Notes: generated by a model not told the origin, from the letters alone. A stretch of 64,000 bases of DNA from Paraburkholderia silvatlantica (GCF_003096715.1 NZ_QEOL01000014.1:1-64000), one strand, 5' to 3'; shown: positions 18,098 to 28,703, counted from the stretch's first letter. A program made the numbers and translations.

Positions 18098-18979
18098 ATG
18101 ACCACGACCCGTACGATCGAACGCGTTTATCCCGCGGTTCGCACCACCGAGGGTGGCGGATTCATCGTCCATCGGCCGTTCCCGACCCGCCAGCTGATGG
18201 ACTTCGATCCGTTCCTGCTGCTCGACGAAATGGGCCCCGTCGATTACGCGCCCGGCGAAGCCAAGGGCGCGCCCGACCATCCGCACCGCGGGTTCGAAAC
18301 CGTCACGTATATGGTCGAAGGCCGCTTCGGCCACAAGGACTCGGCAGGCCATTCGGGCACGCTGCGCCCCGGCGACGTGCAATGGATGACCGCCGGCGCG
18401 GGCGTGATCCACAGCGAAATGCCCGACCCCGAATTCACGCGCACGGGCGGCCGCATGCATGGCCTGCAGTTGTGGGTGAATCTGCCCGCGCGCGACAAGA
18501 TGATGGCGCCCCGCTACCAGGAGCTCTCCACGGAGCAGATTCCGGTGGGCCGCTCGAAGGACGGCAAGGTCTCGGTGAAGGTGATCGCCGGCGAAGCGCT
18601 GGGCGCGAAGGCCGCGATCGAAACGCGTACGCCCATCCTCTACCAGCACTTCACGCTCGCGCCCGGCGCGCGCGTGGAGCAACCGGTGCCGAGCGCCTAT
18701 CGCGTGTTTGCGTACGGTCTCTCGGGCACGGGTCTGTACGGGCCCGACGCGCAAGCGATCGATGCGCAGCAAATGGTGACCTTCGCGAGCGATGGCGACA
18801 CCGTCGCGCTCGCCGCCCCGGCCGACGCGAGCGCGCCGCTCGGCGTCCTGCTGATCGGCGGCGTGCCGCTGAACGAGCCGGTCGTGCGCTACGGCCCGTT
18901 CGTGATGAACACGGAGCAGGAGATCCGCCAGGCCGTGCTCGACTATCAGGCCGGGCGCATGGGGCGCATCGCTCACTGA
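18098..18979 (+). CDS. Pirin family protein
   Basis: A 293-residue bicupin of the pirin family. The N-terminal cupin (residues about 15-130) has the metal site PHRGFETVTYMVEG with histidines, and HSEMPDPE further on. The C-terminal pirin_C domain follows from about 180. Members may act as quercetinase-like dioxygenases or redox-sensitive regulators; this one cannot be assigned. ATG 18098 has GAGGTGA with good spacing; the GTG three codons earlier overlaps that site and is rejected. A TATAAT promoter and a divergent LysR gene lie upstream. OsmC follows after 135 bases. Confidence 0.9.
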   Translation: MTTTRTIERVYPAVRTTEGGGFIVHRPFPTRQLMDFDPFLLLDEMGPVDYAPGEAKGAPDHPHRGFETVTYMVEGRFGHKDSAGHSGTLRPGDVQWMTAGAGVIHSEMPDPEFTRTGGRMHGLQLWVNLPARDKMMAPRYQELSTEQIPVGRSKDGKVSVKVIAGEALGAKAAIETRTPILYQHFTLAPGARVEQPVPSAYRVFAYGLSGTGLYGPDAQAIDAQQMVTFASDGDTVALAAPADASAPLGVLLIGGVPLNEPVVRYGPFVMNTEQEIRQAVLDYQAGRMGRIAH

Positions 18980-19114
18980 AACCGGGTTGCGCAGCGATGC
19001 GAGTTTTCGAAGCGTCGCTACGGGCCTGCCCGCTTTCCGTCACAATAAGGTTTCCGGGGCGCGCACCACACTGCGCGCCCGTCCCTCTTTAACCGTCCCG
19101 CCCGCGAGGAGCGC

Positions 19115-19513
19115 ATGGCCGAACCGGCAGTCACCGCACACATTGGCTCGACGAACTACCAGGTCCAGTTCGACGACGGCACCCACACCTGGATCGCCGA
19201 CGAACCCGCTTCGCTCGGCGGCGGCGACCGCGGGCCGTCGCCCTTCTCGCTCCTGCTTTCCAGCCTTGGCGCCTGCACCTCCATCACGCTGAAGATGTAC
19301 GCGCAGCGCAAGGAGTGGCCGCTCGAAGGCGTCCGCGTGAAGCTCGCGATGGAAACCGGCAGCGAAGGCACCAGGATCGACCGCCAGATCGTGCTCGAAG
19401 GCGCGCTCACCGATGAGCAGCGCGAGCGCTTGCTGCAGATCGCCAACGCGTGCCCGGTCCACAAGGTCCTCACGAACACGATCACGATCCGCACGGGTCT
19501 CGTCGTCGCGTAA
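19115..19513 (+). CDS. OsmC family peroxidase-like protein
   Basis: A 132-residue OsmC/Ohr-fold protein of the YhfA-like branch. The two redox cysteines of the fold are visible: Cys54 in LGACTSITLK and Cys113 in NACPVHKVL. Such proteins reduce organic hydroperoxides as dimers using a Cys pair; activity of this branch is less well known. The N-terminal GGGDRGPSPFSLLLSSLG is typical. GAGGAGC precedes the ATG. It is followed after 38 bases by an SRPBCC-type gene on the same strand. Confidence 0.88.
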   Translation: MAEPAVTAHIGSTNYQVQFDDGTHTWIADEPASLGGGDRGPSPFSLLLSSLGACTSITLKMYAQRKEWPLEGVRVKLAMETGSEGTRIDRQIVLEGALTDEQRERLLQIANACPVHKVLTNTITIRTGLVVA

Positions 19514-19551
19514 GCGGCGGCGCGCGGACACAGACACAGGAAAGCGCTGCC

Positions 19552-20037
19552 TTGAATTTCGAACACCTCATCCAGATCAACGATCCGCTGAACCCGCTCG
19601 TCGAGGCCATGACGCGCGAGCAGCTCTGGGAAGGGCTCGTGCTGCGCGCCGAACAGCCGCAGCTCTTCGTGATCGGGCTCGACAGCTGCACGATCCTCTC
19701 GCGCACCGAGAGCACGATGGAGCGCGAGTTGCATTATGGCCACGCCACGGTACGCGACCGCGTCACGCTCACGCCCCACGAGAGCGTGCGCTACGACATC
19801 ATGGCGACCGCCGAGTACGTGGGGGGCTCGCTCACGATGACGATCGAGCAGCCCGATCCGCTGCAGCTCTTTCTGCGCTTCGAGTACCGCACGACGCTGC
19901 CGACGGCCGATACCGAGGACGATCGGCAGACTTCCGAGATCGTGAAGTCGGCCTATCGCGAGTCGGATATCGACACCGTGCGTCTCATCCGCCAGTTCGT
20001 GCAGGGCAACGGCAGCGCGCCGAACGCGCTGCACTGA
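19552..20037 (+). CDS. SRPBCC/DUF1857-like protein
   Basis: A 161-residue soluble protein. It starts LNFEHLIQIND and has WEGLVLRAEQPQLF and LHYGHATVRDRV, matching the AtaL-like/DUF1857 group of the START/SRPBCC fold, which forms a hydrophobic ligand pocket. No catalytic residues can be named and the ligand is unknown. The start is TTG 19552 with AGGAAA about ten bases before; no ATG exists nearby that keeps the family N-terminus. It is probably co-transcribed with osmC 38 bases upstream. Confidence 0.78.
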   Translation: MNFEHLIQINDPLNPLVEAMTREQLWEGLVLRAEQPQLFVIGLDSCTILSRTESTMERELHYGHATVRDRVTLTPHESVRYDIMATAEYVGGSLTMTIEQPDPLQLFLRFEYRTTLPTADTEDDRQTSEIVKSAYRESDIDTVRLIRQFVQGNGSAPNALH

Positions 20038-20151
20038 AGCCCCCGGCGCTTGCCCCGCCTGCGCGGGACGGCAAGCGCCGATTCACGCTACAGCCAGCTT
20101 CGCCTCAGGCTATCGGCATTCGATTTCGATGAATATCTCATAGTTGAAAAT

Positions 20152-20170
20152 AGGAACGATTATCATTTAG
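20152..20170. promoter_or_regulatory. Putative Fur box upstream of hemP
   Basis: AGGAACGATTATCATTTAG contains the decamer GATTATCATT exactly as in the Fur consensus and matches 12 of 19 positions overall. It lies 38 bases before the hemP ATG. hemP genes are usually Fur-controlled, which supports the call. Confidence 0.65.
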
Positions 20171-20207
20171 AATTCATCCATCGAATCGAGACAAAGACGC
20201 CACCTTC

Positions 20208-20474
20208 ATGACCGAACTGAACCGCACCGCCACGCTGAGCTTGCGCCGAAACGGCAGCGCGGCACTGACCAGCGTGCGGCCGAAGCCTGCGGCCGTTGTT
20301 GCACAGCCTAGGCCGCGCAAGAGCGCCGAGCCGGCGGTCGCCACGGCAAGCGACGAGAGGAAACTGGATAGCGCGGCGCTCCTGCAAGGCCGCAGCCATG
20401 TGAGCATCGTCCACAACGGCGAAACATATCAGCTGCGGGCCACCCGGCTCGGCAAGCTGATCCTGACGAAATAG
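20208..20474 (+). CDS. hemP: Hemin uptake protein HemP
   Basis: An 88-residue protein. The C-terminal 40 residues are the conserved HemP domain: LDSAALLQGRSHVSIVHNGE, then YQLRATRLGKLILTK. The N-terminal half is basic and Pro/Ala-rich. HemP is a small cytosolic protein linked to heme uptake; in Burkholderia multivorans a HemP protein was described as a transcriptional activator of heme uptake genes, which would fit the basic N-terminus. A Fur box precedes it. Unlike many hemP genes it is not followed by a TonB-dependent receptor or hmu genes here, so it stands alone. Confidence 0.9.
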   Translation: MTELNRTATLSLRRNGSAALTSVRPKPAAVVAQPRPRKSAEPAVATASDERKLDSAALLQGRSHVSIVHNGETYQLRATRLGKLILTK

Positions 20475-20681
20475 GTTTCGAGCCGTTTTCAACCGGGTAT
20501 TGTGGGGACCGCCTCCACCGGGAGGCGTTGGGGCATTAGCCAGCAACGACGGCTTGCACGCGAGATCTAGACCCCTTCGTGCAGACATCCTTCAAGCCAG
20601 CCGTCGCAGCAAGCCAAGCCATTTTTTTGTTCTCATACGTCATCGGGGCGGCGCGCGAAGCGTGAGCCGCCTTAAGACAAG

Positions 20682-20714
20682 CGCCGCGGCATCCGTCCGC
20701 GGCGTTTGTTTTTT
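20682..20714 (+). terminator. Intrinsic terminator 3' of hemP
   Basis: CGCCGCGG (20682-20689) pairs perfectly with CCGCGGCG (20697-20704), followed by TTTGTTTTTT. It lies about 210 bases after hemP, so the transcript would have a long 3' tail; I see no further gene in it. Confidence 0.85.
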
Positions 20715-20745
20715 CTGGCATCGTCAAACGCGACGATGGATGGGC

Positions 20746-21153
20746 TTACTCCACCCCGAGCGCCGCTATGCCCGCGCGCGCGATGGCGGCATCCTGGTCG
20801 GATTTCACGCCCGAGACCCCTACCGCGCCAATCACATCGCCATTCACGCTCACGGGTACGCCGCCTTCCAGCATGCCGATGAGCGGCGCACTCAGGAACG
20901 CCGTGCGGCCCTGCTTGATCACGTCCTCGTACACCTTGCTTTCCCGGCGGCCCAGCGACGCCGTGCGGGCCTTGGCCACGGCGATCTCCGCGCTGACGGG
21001 CGCGGCGCCGTCGAGGCGGCGCAAATACAGCAGATGGCCGCCATCATCGACGATGGCGATCGTCACGTGCCATTCATTCGAGCGGGCGTGCGCGACGGCT
21101 GCGTCGGCTACCCGGATCACGTCTTCATCGGTCAGTACTGCTCGCGTTCGCAT
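20746..21153 (-). CDS. GlcG/HbpS family heme-binding-like protein
   Basis: A 135-residue GlcG/HbpS (DUF336) domain protein. Typical motifs are IAIVDDGGHLLYLRRLDGA and GGVPVSVNGDVIGAVGVSG. No signal peptide is present from ATG 21153, which has GGAGA upstream, so it is cytosolic. Family members bind heme or are encoded next to oxidases such as GlcD; the exact role is unknown. The longer frame reaching 21240 runs through the terminator hairpin of the ftr operon and is rejected. Its place between hemP and ftrABCD suits an iron or heme function. Confidence 0.85.
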   Translation of the reverse strand: MRTRAVLTDEDVIRVADAAVAHARSNEWHVTIAIVDDGGHLLYLRRLDGAAPVSAEIAVAKARTASLGRRESKVYEDVIKQGRTAFLSAPLIGMLEGGVPVSVNGDVIGAVGVSGVKSDQDAAIARAGIAALGVE

Positions 21154-21172
21154 GCGTCTCTCCGAAAAGTCA

Positions 21173-21207
21173 AAAACCGGGTTTGGCGAAATAGCCAACC
21201 CGGTTTT
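21173..21207 (-). terminator. Intrinsic terminator of ftrABCD operon
   Basis: On the minus strand AAAACCGGGTTGGC pairs with GCCAAACCCGGTTTT (one mismatch) around ATTTC, ending in TTTTTG. It lies 90 bases after the ftrD stop and only 20 bases before the start of the GlcG/HbpS gene, so partial read-through could feed that gene. Confidence 0.85.
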
Positions 21208-21295
21208 GAGAGTAACATCCAGACTTGCGCCGCGACGCACTGATCCCGCGTATGTCGCGTATATCAGCGGCAGATGAAGAATCGCCGAAGCCTGC

Positions 21296-22723
21296 TTAGC
21301 GCACCCAGCCCCAGAACATGAGCCACCACGCGCTGTCCACCACGGCGAGCGCGAGCGCGAAGCCCGCGAGCGCGAGCGCGCGCTGCCAGAACCGCGAGCT
21401 GTAGCGCCCTGTCACGCGCCACGCGAGCCAGGCGCTCCAGACGTTCGTGACGACCAGAATCGCAATGCGCACCTCGGCGGCCCAGTCGAGCGGCACGTGC
21501 TCCGCGCGCAGCAGCGAGAGCGTCGTGGCCGAAAGGCCGAGGAACACGCCCGCCCCCGCCAGCGGGATCAGCGACTGCGCGAAGTGATGCAGACGCCGCA
21601 TCTCGAAGCGCCCGAGCACGGCGGTCGAGCCGGCGAGGATGGCGAGCAGCGCCGTGCCATAGACGAGCGCCGTCGCGACGATATAGCCCACGATCATCGC
21701 GCCGTCGAGCCACGAGAACACGTCGTTCTGCGCCGGGTAATGCGTGAGCAGGAACCACGGCGCGTTGGTGTCGAGCGGCCAGGTGATGTCGCGGTCGATG
21801 AGCCAGCCCGCGAGCCACTGCTTGATGCCGATGAACCACGGCGAGCCCGTCCAGTGGAACGCACCGATCGCCACGCCGAGCAGGCCGTAGAGAATCAGCG
21901 CGGTGTCCCACGGATTGGCCTGGCTGTCGCCGAGTTCGACCACTTCTTCCGCCGGCGAGCGCCACGAGAGCGCGATGGCGTCGCGGTGGCCGCTGCAGCG
22001 GCCGCACATGTGGCACTGCGCCGCACCCTTCATGTTGCGCAGCGGCACGAGCGGCGCGCAGTTCACGGGAATCACGCGATGCCCGCCGTGCTCGCCGTGT
22101 GTGTAGGAGTTGCGCCAGGCGTCTTCGTCGACCTTGTAGCGAAACGGCGCGAGACGCGCCAAAAGCGCAAAAACCCCGTTGACAGGGCAGAGATATTTGC
22201 ACCAGACGCGCTTTTCACGCCCGTACAGAAAGCCGATCACCATCGCGCCGAGCGTCGATCCGCCCAGCACCAGCAGCACCGCCTTGGGGTACTGGTAGAC
22301 GCTCACCATCTGTCCGTAGATCGTGGTGAGGCCGAAGGCCACGAAAGGCCAGCCGCCCCAGCGCATCCAGTGCGGGATGGCGCGGCCGCGGCCGAACTTG
22401 CTGGCGAACTCGGTAAGCGCGCCTTCGGGGCAGAGCACGCCGCACCACACGCGGCCGAGCATCACCATCGAGAGCAGCACGAACGGCCACCAGATGCCCC
22501 AGAACACGAACTGCGCCGCGAGCGTGAGGTTGTTCCACAGGTGCGCCGTGTCGCCGGGCAACGGCATCGCCGCCGGTACGAGAATCAGGAACGCGTAGAC
22601 AGCGACCACGACCCACTGCACGGCGCGGATCGCCGCGCCGTGACGTTGCATCCACTGGCCCGCCTGGGCGAGCTTGCCAGGGCGCCCGTTTGCCTGTGTC
22701 GGGCGAGCGGCTGCACAACTCAT
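21296..22723 (-). CDS. ftrD: FtrD, membrane 4Fe-4S ferredoxin of ferrous iron uptake
   Basis: A 475-residue polytopic protein. Two CxxxCP motifs of the NapH/CcoG type (VWCGVLCPEGAL near 105 and VWCKYLCPVNGVF near 180) and a CHMCGRC cluster near 245 indicate iron-sulfur centres in a membrane protein with about eight helices. In the FtrABCD model it takes electrons from iron oxidation. ATG 22723 has AAGGAAGG upstream and overlaps the ftrC stop by 4 bases; the longer open frame is only the shadow of ftrC. It ends the operon. Confidence 0.88.
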   Translation of the reverse strand: MSCAAARPTQANGRPGKLAQAGQWMQRHGAAIRAVQWVVVAVYAFLILVPAAMPLPGDTAHLWNNLTLAAQFVFWGIWWPFVLLSMVMLGRVWCGVLCPEGALTEFASKFGRGRAIPHWMRWGGWPFVAFGLTTIYGQMVSVYQYPKAVLLVLGGSTLGAMVIGFLYGREKRVWCKYLCPVNGVFALLARLAPFRYKVDEDAWRNSYTHGEHGGHRVIPVNCAPLVPLRNMKGAAQCHMCGRCSGHRDAIALSWRSPAEEVVELGDSQANPWDTALILYGLLGVAIGAFHWTGSPWFIGIKQWLAGWLIDRDITWPLDTNAPWFLLTHYPAQNDVFSWLDGAMIVGYIVATALVYGTALLAILAGSTAVLGRFEMRRLHHFAQSLIPLAGAGVFLGLSATTLSLLRAEHVPLDWAAEVRIAILVVTNVWSAWLAWRVTGRYSSRFWQRALALAGFALALAVVDSAWWLMFWGWVR

Positions 22724-23565
22724 GCTGCCTTCCTTTTCGCAACGGCGCCCGCGCGGCCGGTGGCGCGCCGCACGAGGAACCACGCCACGAGCCAGTAGGC
22801 GGCGTAGGCGATCAGGTTCATGAGCGCCGGATGCGCGCGATAGCCCGTGAGCGTGGCGACGAGCGAGCCGAAGGTGCTCGAGTCGTCGAGGATCGCCGAG
22901 GAGTTCCACACCTGGTCGACGAGGGTCGGCAGGATTTCCTTGTCGATCAGCTTGTCCACGCCGGTCTGGAACAGGCCCGCGCCGAGGAACAGCAGCATGA
23001 TCTCGGTGATGCGGAAGAAGTGCCGCCACGAGAAGATCTTGCCGCCCAGCTGCAGGAGATAGAACGTGAGGAACGCAAGCGCGAGGCCGATCAGCACCGC
23101 GAGGTACTGACTCGCGTCCACATGGCCCGACTGGCCGAAGCCGAGGCCGTAGAGAAAGATCACCGTCTCGCTGCCCTCACGGGCGATCGCAAGCGCGACG
23201 AGGATCGTCACGCCCCACCAGTTCGCGTCGCGCGTGCTCTTTTCCAGCGACTCTTCCATCTCGCGCTTGAGCGTGCGGCCATGCCGCTTCATCCACAGCA
23301 CCATCTGTACGATCAGCACACACGCCACCAGCACCATGCCGGTCTGGAAATAGTCCTGCGCGTCGCCCGACAGCACTTCGGTAAAGCCGACCAGCGCCGC
23401 GCCGAGACCGATGGCGGCAAGAATGCCGAGCGCCACGCCGCCCCACAGGTACGGCACGCCGCGCCGCGCATCCGCGTCGCCGTTTTTCAGCCACGCATAA
23501 AGAATCCCGACGACGAGCAGCGCCTCGACGCTCTCCCGCCATACGATAAACATCACCTGACCCAT
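22720..23565 (-). CDS. ftrC: FtrC, FTR1-family iron permease
   Basis: A 281-residue permease of the FTR1/OFeT family with seven predicted helices. It carries the two iron-channel motifs of the family: RESVE at residues 10-14 and REGSE at 129-133. It would move ferric iron, produced by oxidation of Fe2+ in the periplasm, across the inner membrane. GGAGGTG precedes the ATG. Its stop overlaps the ftrD start (ATGA). The order ftrA-ftrB-ftrC-ftrD is that of the Brucella, Bordetella and Burkholderia ferrous iron system. Confidence 0.92.
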   Translation of the reverse strand: MGQVMFIVWRESVEALLVVGILYAWLKNGDADARRGVPYLWGGVALGILAAIGLGAALVGFTEVLSGDAQDYFQTGMVLVACVLIVQMVLWMKRHGRTLKREMEESLEKSTRDANWWGVTILVALAIAREGSETVIFLYGLGFGQSGHVDASQYLAVLIGLALAFLTFYLLQLGGKIFSWRHFFRITEIMLLFLGAGLFQTGVDKLIDKEILPTLVDQVWNSSAILDDSSTFGSLVATLTGYRAHPALMNLIAYAAYWLVAWFLVRRATGRAGAVAKRKAA

Positions 23566-23631
23566 TCAACACCTCCTGCTGCCGGCGATACGCGCCGGCG
23601 GCCTGACTTCGCAACGCTCATTCGGCGACGC

Positions 23632-23985
23632 TCATTTGGCAACGATCACACCCTGCGCCTGCTGATGGAAATCGTCGAAAAACTTGTACTCGCCCGGATC
23701 GAGCGGCGCGATCACGACGAACGAATCCGCGCCCGGCGCGAGCACTTTCTCCTTGCGCAGCTGAACGCTCTCGAACTCCGCCGCGCCCTTACCCGTGTTG
23801 CGCACCTCGATCTTGATGCGCTTGCCTGCCGGCACTTCGATACGCGCAGGGTTGAGCTTGCCGTCGGTCATTTCGAGCTTGAACGTGGGCAGATCTTCGG
23901 CGTACGCCGCCGTGGCCACGCCCGCCAGCGACACCGTAAAAAACGCGCCGAGCGCGAGCGCCGCAAACTTCCGCATTCCAGTCAT
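23632..23985 (-). CDS. ftrB: FtrB, periplasmic cupredoxin-domain protein
   Basis: A 117-residue protein with a signal peptide (MRKFAALALGAFF, likely cleavage after AYA near residue 29) and a cupredoxin-like beta sandwich (ARIEVPAGKRIKIEVRNTG, then GEYKFFDDFH). In FtrABCD systems FtrB is proposed to oxidise ferrous iron handed over by FtrA. A canonical type 1 copper site (His-Cys-His-Met) is not visible and no Cys is present in the mature chain, so copper chemistry, if any, is atypical. ATG 23985 has GCAGGAAA upstream; 15 upstream codons are open but give no better signal peptide. Confidence 0.85.
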   Translation of the reverse strand: MTGMRKFAALALGAFFTVSLAGVATAAYAEDLPTFKLEMTDGKLNPARIEVPAGKRIKIEVRNTGKGAAEFESVQLRKEKVLAPGADSFVVIAPLDPGEYKFFDDFHQQAQGVIVAK

Positions 23986-24078
23986 GGGTTTTTCCTGCTC
24001 CTTGCTGCCATTCATGCGGCGGCGCTGCACGAAATGCGCGCCGCCGCCCGAGCTGCCGGATGACGACCTGATGACGGC

Positions 24079-24627
24079 TTAGTAGCCGCCCTTCTTGCCG
24101 ATGCCCGCGAACGGGAAATCGTATTCCAGCGTGATCGGCTTGAACCACGGACCCACGCCCGTTTCCTTGTCGACGTGACGGCCGAACGCCATGTGGCCCG
24201 TCTGCATCGGCGCTTCCACGATCAGCTTGAGGTGGTACTTGCCGGGACCGGCCAGCTTCACGTTGTCGCCGTAGTGCGGGCCGTCGTTCGCGACCATCGG
24301 CATCAGGTCGCCCTTTTGCACATAGCTCGAACCCGGCTTCGTGAGTTCGTAGTGAACCTGCAGATACGGCATCCAGTCGCCTTCGGCGAAGCCGCTCGGG
24401 TTGTTCTTGACCGCGTGGATGTCCGATTCGAGGTGAATGTCGGAATCCGATGCCTTGCGCATCATGCCTTCCGGCTCCATCGTGATCGGCTGCAGATAGA
24501 CCGCGCCGATTTCCATGCCGCCCTGAATGGCTTGCTTGCCGATCGGGTATTCAGCTGCATTGGCGGCCAATGCCGCCGTGGCGGCCGCAATGACGGCAGT
24601 GCCGCGCAAGAGAGTGTGAATCCGCAT
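24079..24627 (-). CDS. ftrA: FtrA, periplasmic iron-binding P19/Tp34 protein
   Basis: A 182-residue protein with a signal peptide ending near ANAAEYP (about residue 24). The mature part is the P19/Tp34/FetP family: EIGAVYLQPITMEPEGMM, SDIHLESDIHA and TGHMAFGRHVD hold the Glu, Met and His residues that bind Cu2+ and Fe2+ in family members. It would capture ferrous iron in the periplasm for FtrB and FtrC. It is the first gene of the operon, with a Fur-like site 69-83 bases upstream. Confidence 0.9.
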   Translation of the reverse strand: MRIHTLLRGTAVIAAATAALAANAAEYPIGKQAIQGGMEIGAVYLQPITMEPEGMMRKASDSDIHLESDIHAVKNNPSGFAEGDWMPYLQVHYELTKPGSSYVQKGDLMPMVANDGPHYGDNVKLAGPGKYHLKLIVEAPMQTGHMAFGRHVDKETGVGPWFKPITLEYDFPFAGIGKKGGY

Positions 24628-24695
24628 CGAAACTCCTGGTTTTTATATGAGAGTGACTTCCCACTGAGCCTGCCGCATGCACATAAGAAGGTTAA

Positions 24696-24710
24696 TGCGA
24701 ACAATTCTCA
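24696..24710. promoter_or_regulatory. Putative Fur box upstream of ftrABCD
   Basis: On the minus strand TGAGAAT-T-GTTCGCA matches the 7-1-7 Fur pattern TGANAATNATTNTCA at all but two fixed positions. It is well placed for ftrA. The remainder of 24628-24945, between ftrA and the uvrB stop, holds no gene that I can support. Confidence 0.65.
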
Positions 24711-24945
24711 ATAATTGCGAAGTTTAACACCGATGCAGACGAGGGACAAATTCGGCGCCATGAAAAGCCTCAGCGGAACAGGGTTTTAGCAGCGATTTGT
24801 TAACCCAGGCTTAGGGTGCCTTACAACACGGTTTCGGGGCCGCGAGTACCCGAAAGGCAATCAAAGGGGTGCTGGAATCGAAGCAGGCGCGAAGCGGCGT
24901 CCATGCCGCCCTGCCCGCGCACACGAACGGCCTGCTCGCAGCCTG

Positions 24946-27027
<2,082 letters not shown>

Positions 27028-27379
27028 GGGGACATCCTGTGCGCGGAGCAAACAACTATTCTAGCGTCTCGCCGCATCTTGCCGAGGGGCGAGCCTGGGT
27101 GGGTCCAGGTGCGTCTGGGTGAACCTGGGGGTCTGGATGCCAGATGGGGTGCGGCGGCCGGCGCTGCAAGAGCCGCGCGCCCAGGCGCAGGCCGGCGGGA
27201 GATGAACGCGGCGCAACGACGCGTCAGAAATGGGCCAATCGTGGCGAAAATAGCCCTGAAAACGGCGCGGAGAATGGCAAATCCGCGGAATCCCGCTTGA
27301 GGATTCGTTACAATAGCGAGTTCCGTGGCCAGTCCAGCATGTGGCCCAACCGATCTTCCTTCACTTTTGCCGAACGATC
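27028..27379. other. Divergent intergenic region uvrB / aminotransferase
   Basis: No gene supported. A TAGAAT on the minus strand near 27057 may be the uvrB -10. A G/T-rich stretch at about 27093-27140 repeats the unit CCTGGGTG loosely at 10-11 base steps. TACAAT near 27309 may be the -10 for the aminotransferase. Confidence 0.4.
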
Positions 27380-28579
27380 ATGTCCCTCTTTTCCGCTGTC
27401 GAACTCGCCCCCCGCGACCCGATCCTGGGTCTGAACGAAGCCTATAACGCCGATGCGCGCGCGACCAAGGTGAACCTCGGCGTGGGCGTGTACACCAACG
27501 AAGAAGGCAAGATTCCGCTGCTGCGCGCGGTGCGCGAAGCAGAAAAGGCCCGCGTGGAAGCCGGTCTGCCGCGCGGCTACCTGCCGATCGAAGGTCTCGG
27601 CGCCTATGACGCCGCGGTGCAAAAGCTGCTGCTCGGCGACGACTCGCCGCTGATCGCCGCGGGCCGCGTCGTCACGGCGCAGGCGCTGGGCGGCACGGGC
27701 GCGCTCAAGATCGGCGCCGACTTCCTCAAGCGCGTAAACCCGAACGCCAAGGTCGCGATCAGCGACCCGAGCTGGGAAAACCACCGCGCCCTGTTCGAAA
27801 GCGCGGGCTTTGAAGTCGTCGCGTATCCGTACTACGACGCGCAGACCAACGGCGTGAACTTCGAAGGCATGCTCTCCGCGCTGAACGGCTACGCCGCCGG
27901 CACCGTCGTCGTGCTGCACGCGTGCTGCCACAACCCGACCGGCGTGGACCTCACGATCGACCAGTGGAAGCAGGTCATCGAAGTCGTGAAGGCGCGCAAC
28001 CTCGTGCCGTTCCTGGACATCGCCTATCAAGGCTTCGGCGACGGCATCGCGGAAGACGGCGAAGTCGTGCGCCTCTTTGCCGCTTCGGAACTCAACGTAT
28101 TCGTTTCGTCGTCGTTCTCGAAGTCGTTCTCGTTGTACGGCGAACGCGTGGGCGCGCTGTCGATCCTCACCGCCAGCAAGGAGGAGTCGGCGCGCGTGCT
28201 CTCGCAGCTCAAGCGCGTGATCCGCACGAACTACTCGAATCCGCCGACGCACGGCGGCTCGGTGGTTGCAGCCGTGCTCGGCTCGTCGGACCTGCGCGCC
28301 ATGTGGGAAGCGGAACTCGGCGAAATGCGCAACCGCATCCGCGCGATGCGCACGGGACTCGTCGAGCGCCTCACGGCCGCCGGCGTGGACCGCGACTTCA
28401 ACTTCATCAACGTGCAGCGCGGCATGTTCTCGTACTCGGGCCTGACGGCTGCACAAGTCGACCGCCTGCGCGAAGAGTTCGGCATCTATGCCGTCAGCAC
28501 GGGCCGCATCTGCGTGGCCGCGCTGAACACGCGCAACCTCGACGTCGTGGCAAGCGCAATCGCCCAGGTGCTGAAGTAA
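27380..28579 (+). CDS. Aromatic/aspartate aminotransferase (class I)
   Basis: A 399-residue PLP enzyme that moves amino groups between aspartate or aromatic amino acids and 2-oxoglutarate; cytosolic. The PLP lysine is Lys248 in SSSFSKSFSLYGERVG. ACCHNPTGVDL carries the conserved Asn-Pro, and an arginine near the end (STGRICVAALN) should bind the substrate carboxylate. The family is TyrB/AspC type; the two cannot be separated here. ATG 27380 matches the usual start; GTG 27341 would add 13 residues. A strong terminator follows. Confidence 0.93.
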   Translation: MSLFSAVELAPRDPILGLNEAYNADARATKVNLGVGVYTNEEGKIPLLRAVREAEKARVEAGLPRGYLPIEGLGAYDAAVQKLLLGDDSPLIAAGRVVTAQALGGTGALKIGADFLKRVNPNAKVAISDPSWENHRALFESAGFEVVAYPYYDAQTNGVNFEGMLSALNGYAAGTVVVLHACCHNPTGVDLTIDQWKQVIEVVKARNLVPFLDIAYQGFGDGIAEDGEVVRLFAASELNVFVSSSFSKSFSLYGERVGALSILTASKEESARVLSQLKRVIRTNYSNPPTHGGSVVAAVLGSSDLRAMWEAELGEMRNRIRAMRTGLVERLTAAGVDRDFNFINVQRGMFSYSGLTAAQVDRLREEFGIYAVSTGRICVAALNTRNLDVVASAIAQVLK

Positions 28580-28632
28580 GGTCGTTCGCCAGCAAGACAG
28601 GCCGCTGCGAAGCGGCTTGCCGGCGCAACAAG

Positions 28633-28670
28633 AAAGGCGCCCGTTCGAAAGAACGGACGCCTTTTTCTTT
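28633..28670 (+). terminator. Intrinsic terminator of aminotransferase gene
   Basis: AAAGGCGCCCGTTC (28633-28646) pairs with GAACGGACGCCTTT (28651-28664, one mismatch), loop GAAA, then a T-rich run. It could also serve the convergent patatin gene. Confidence 0.9.
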
Positions 28671-28703
28671 GGCGAATGCAGCGGAAAAACTCGCCGCAAA
28701 GCA

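Noticed and set aside
22724-23029. N-terminal extension of ftrD
   Set aside because: Shadow of ftrC in another frame; ATG 22723 has a proper ribosome site and 4-base overlap.
27028-27340. LexA box before uvrB
   Set aside because: Looked for CTGT-N8-ACAG on both strands; none seen.
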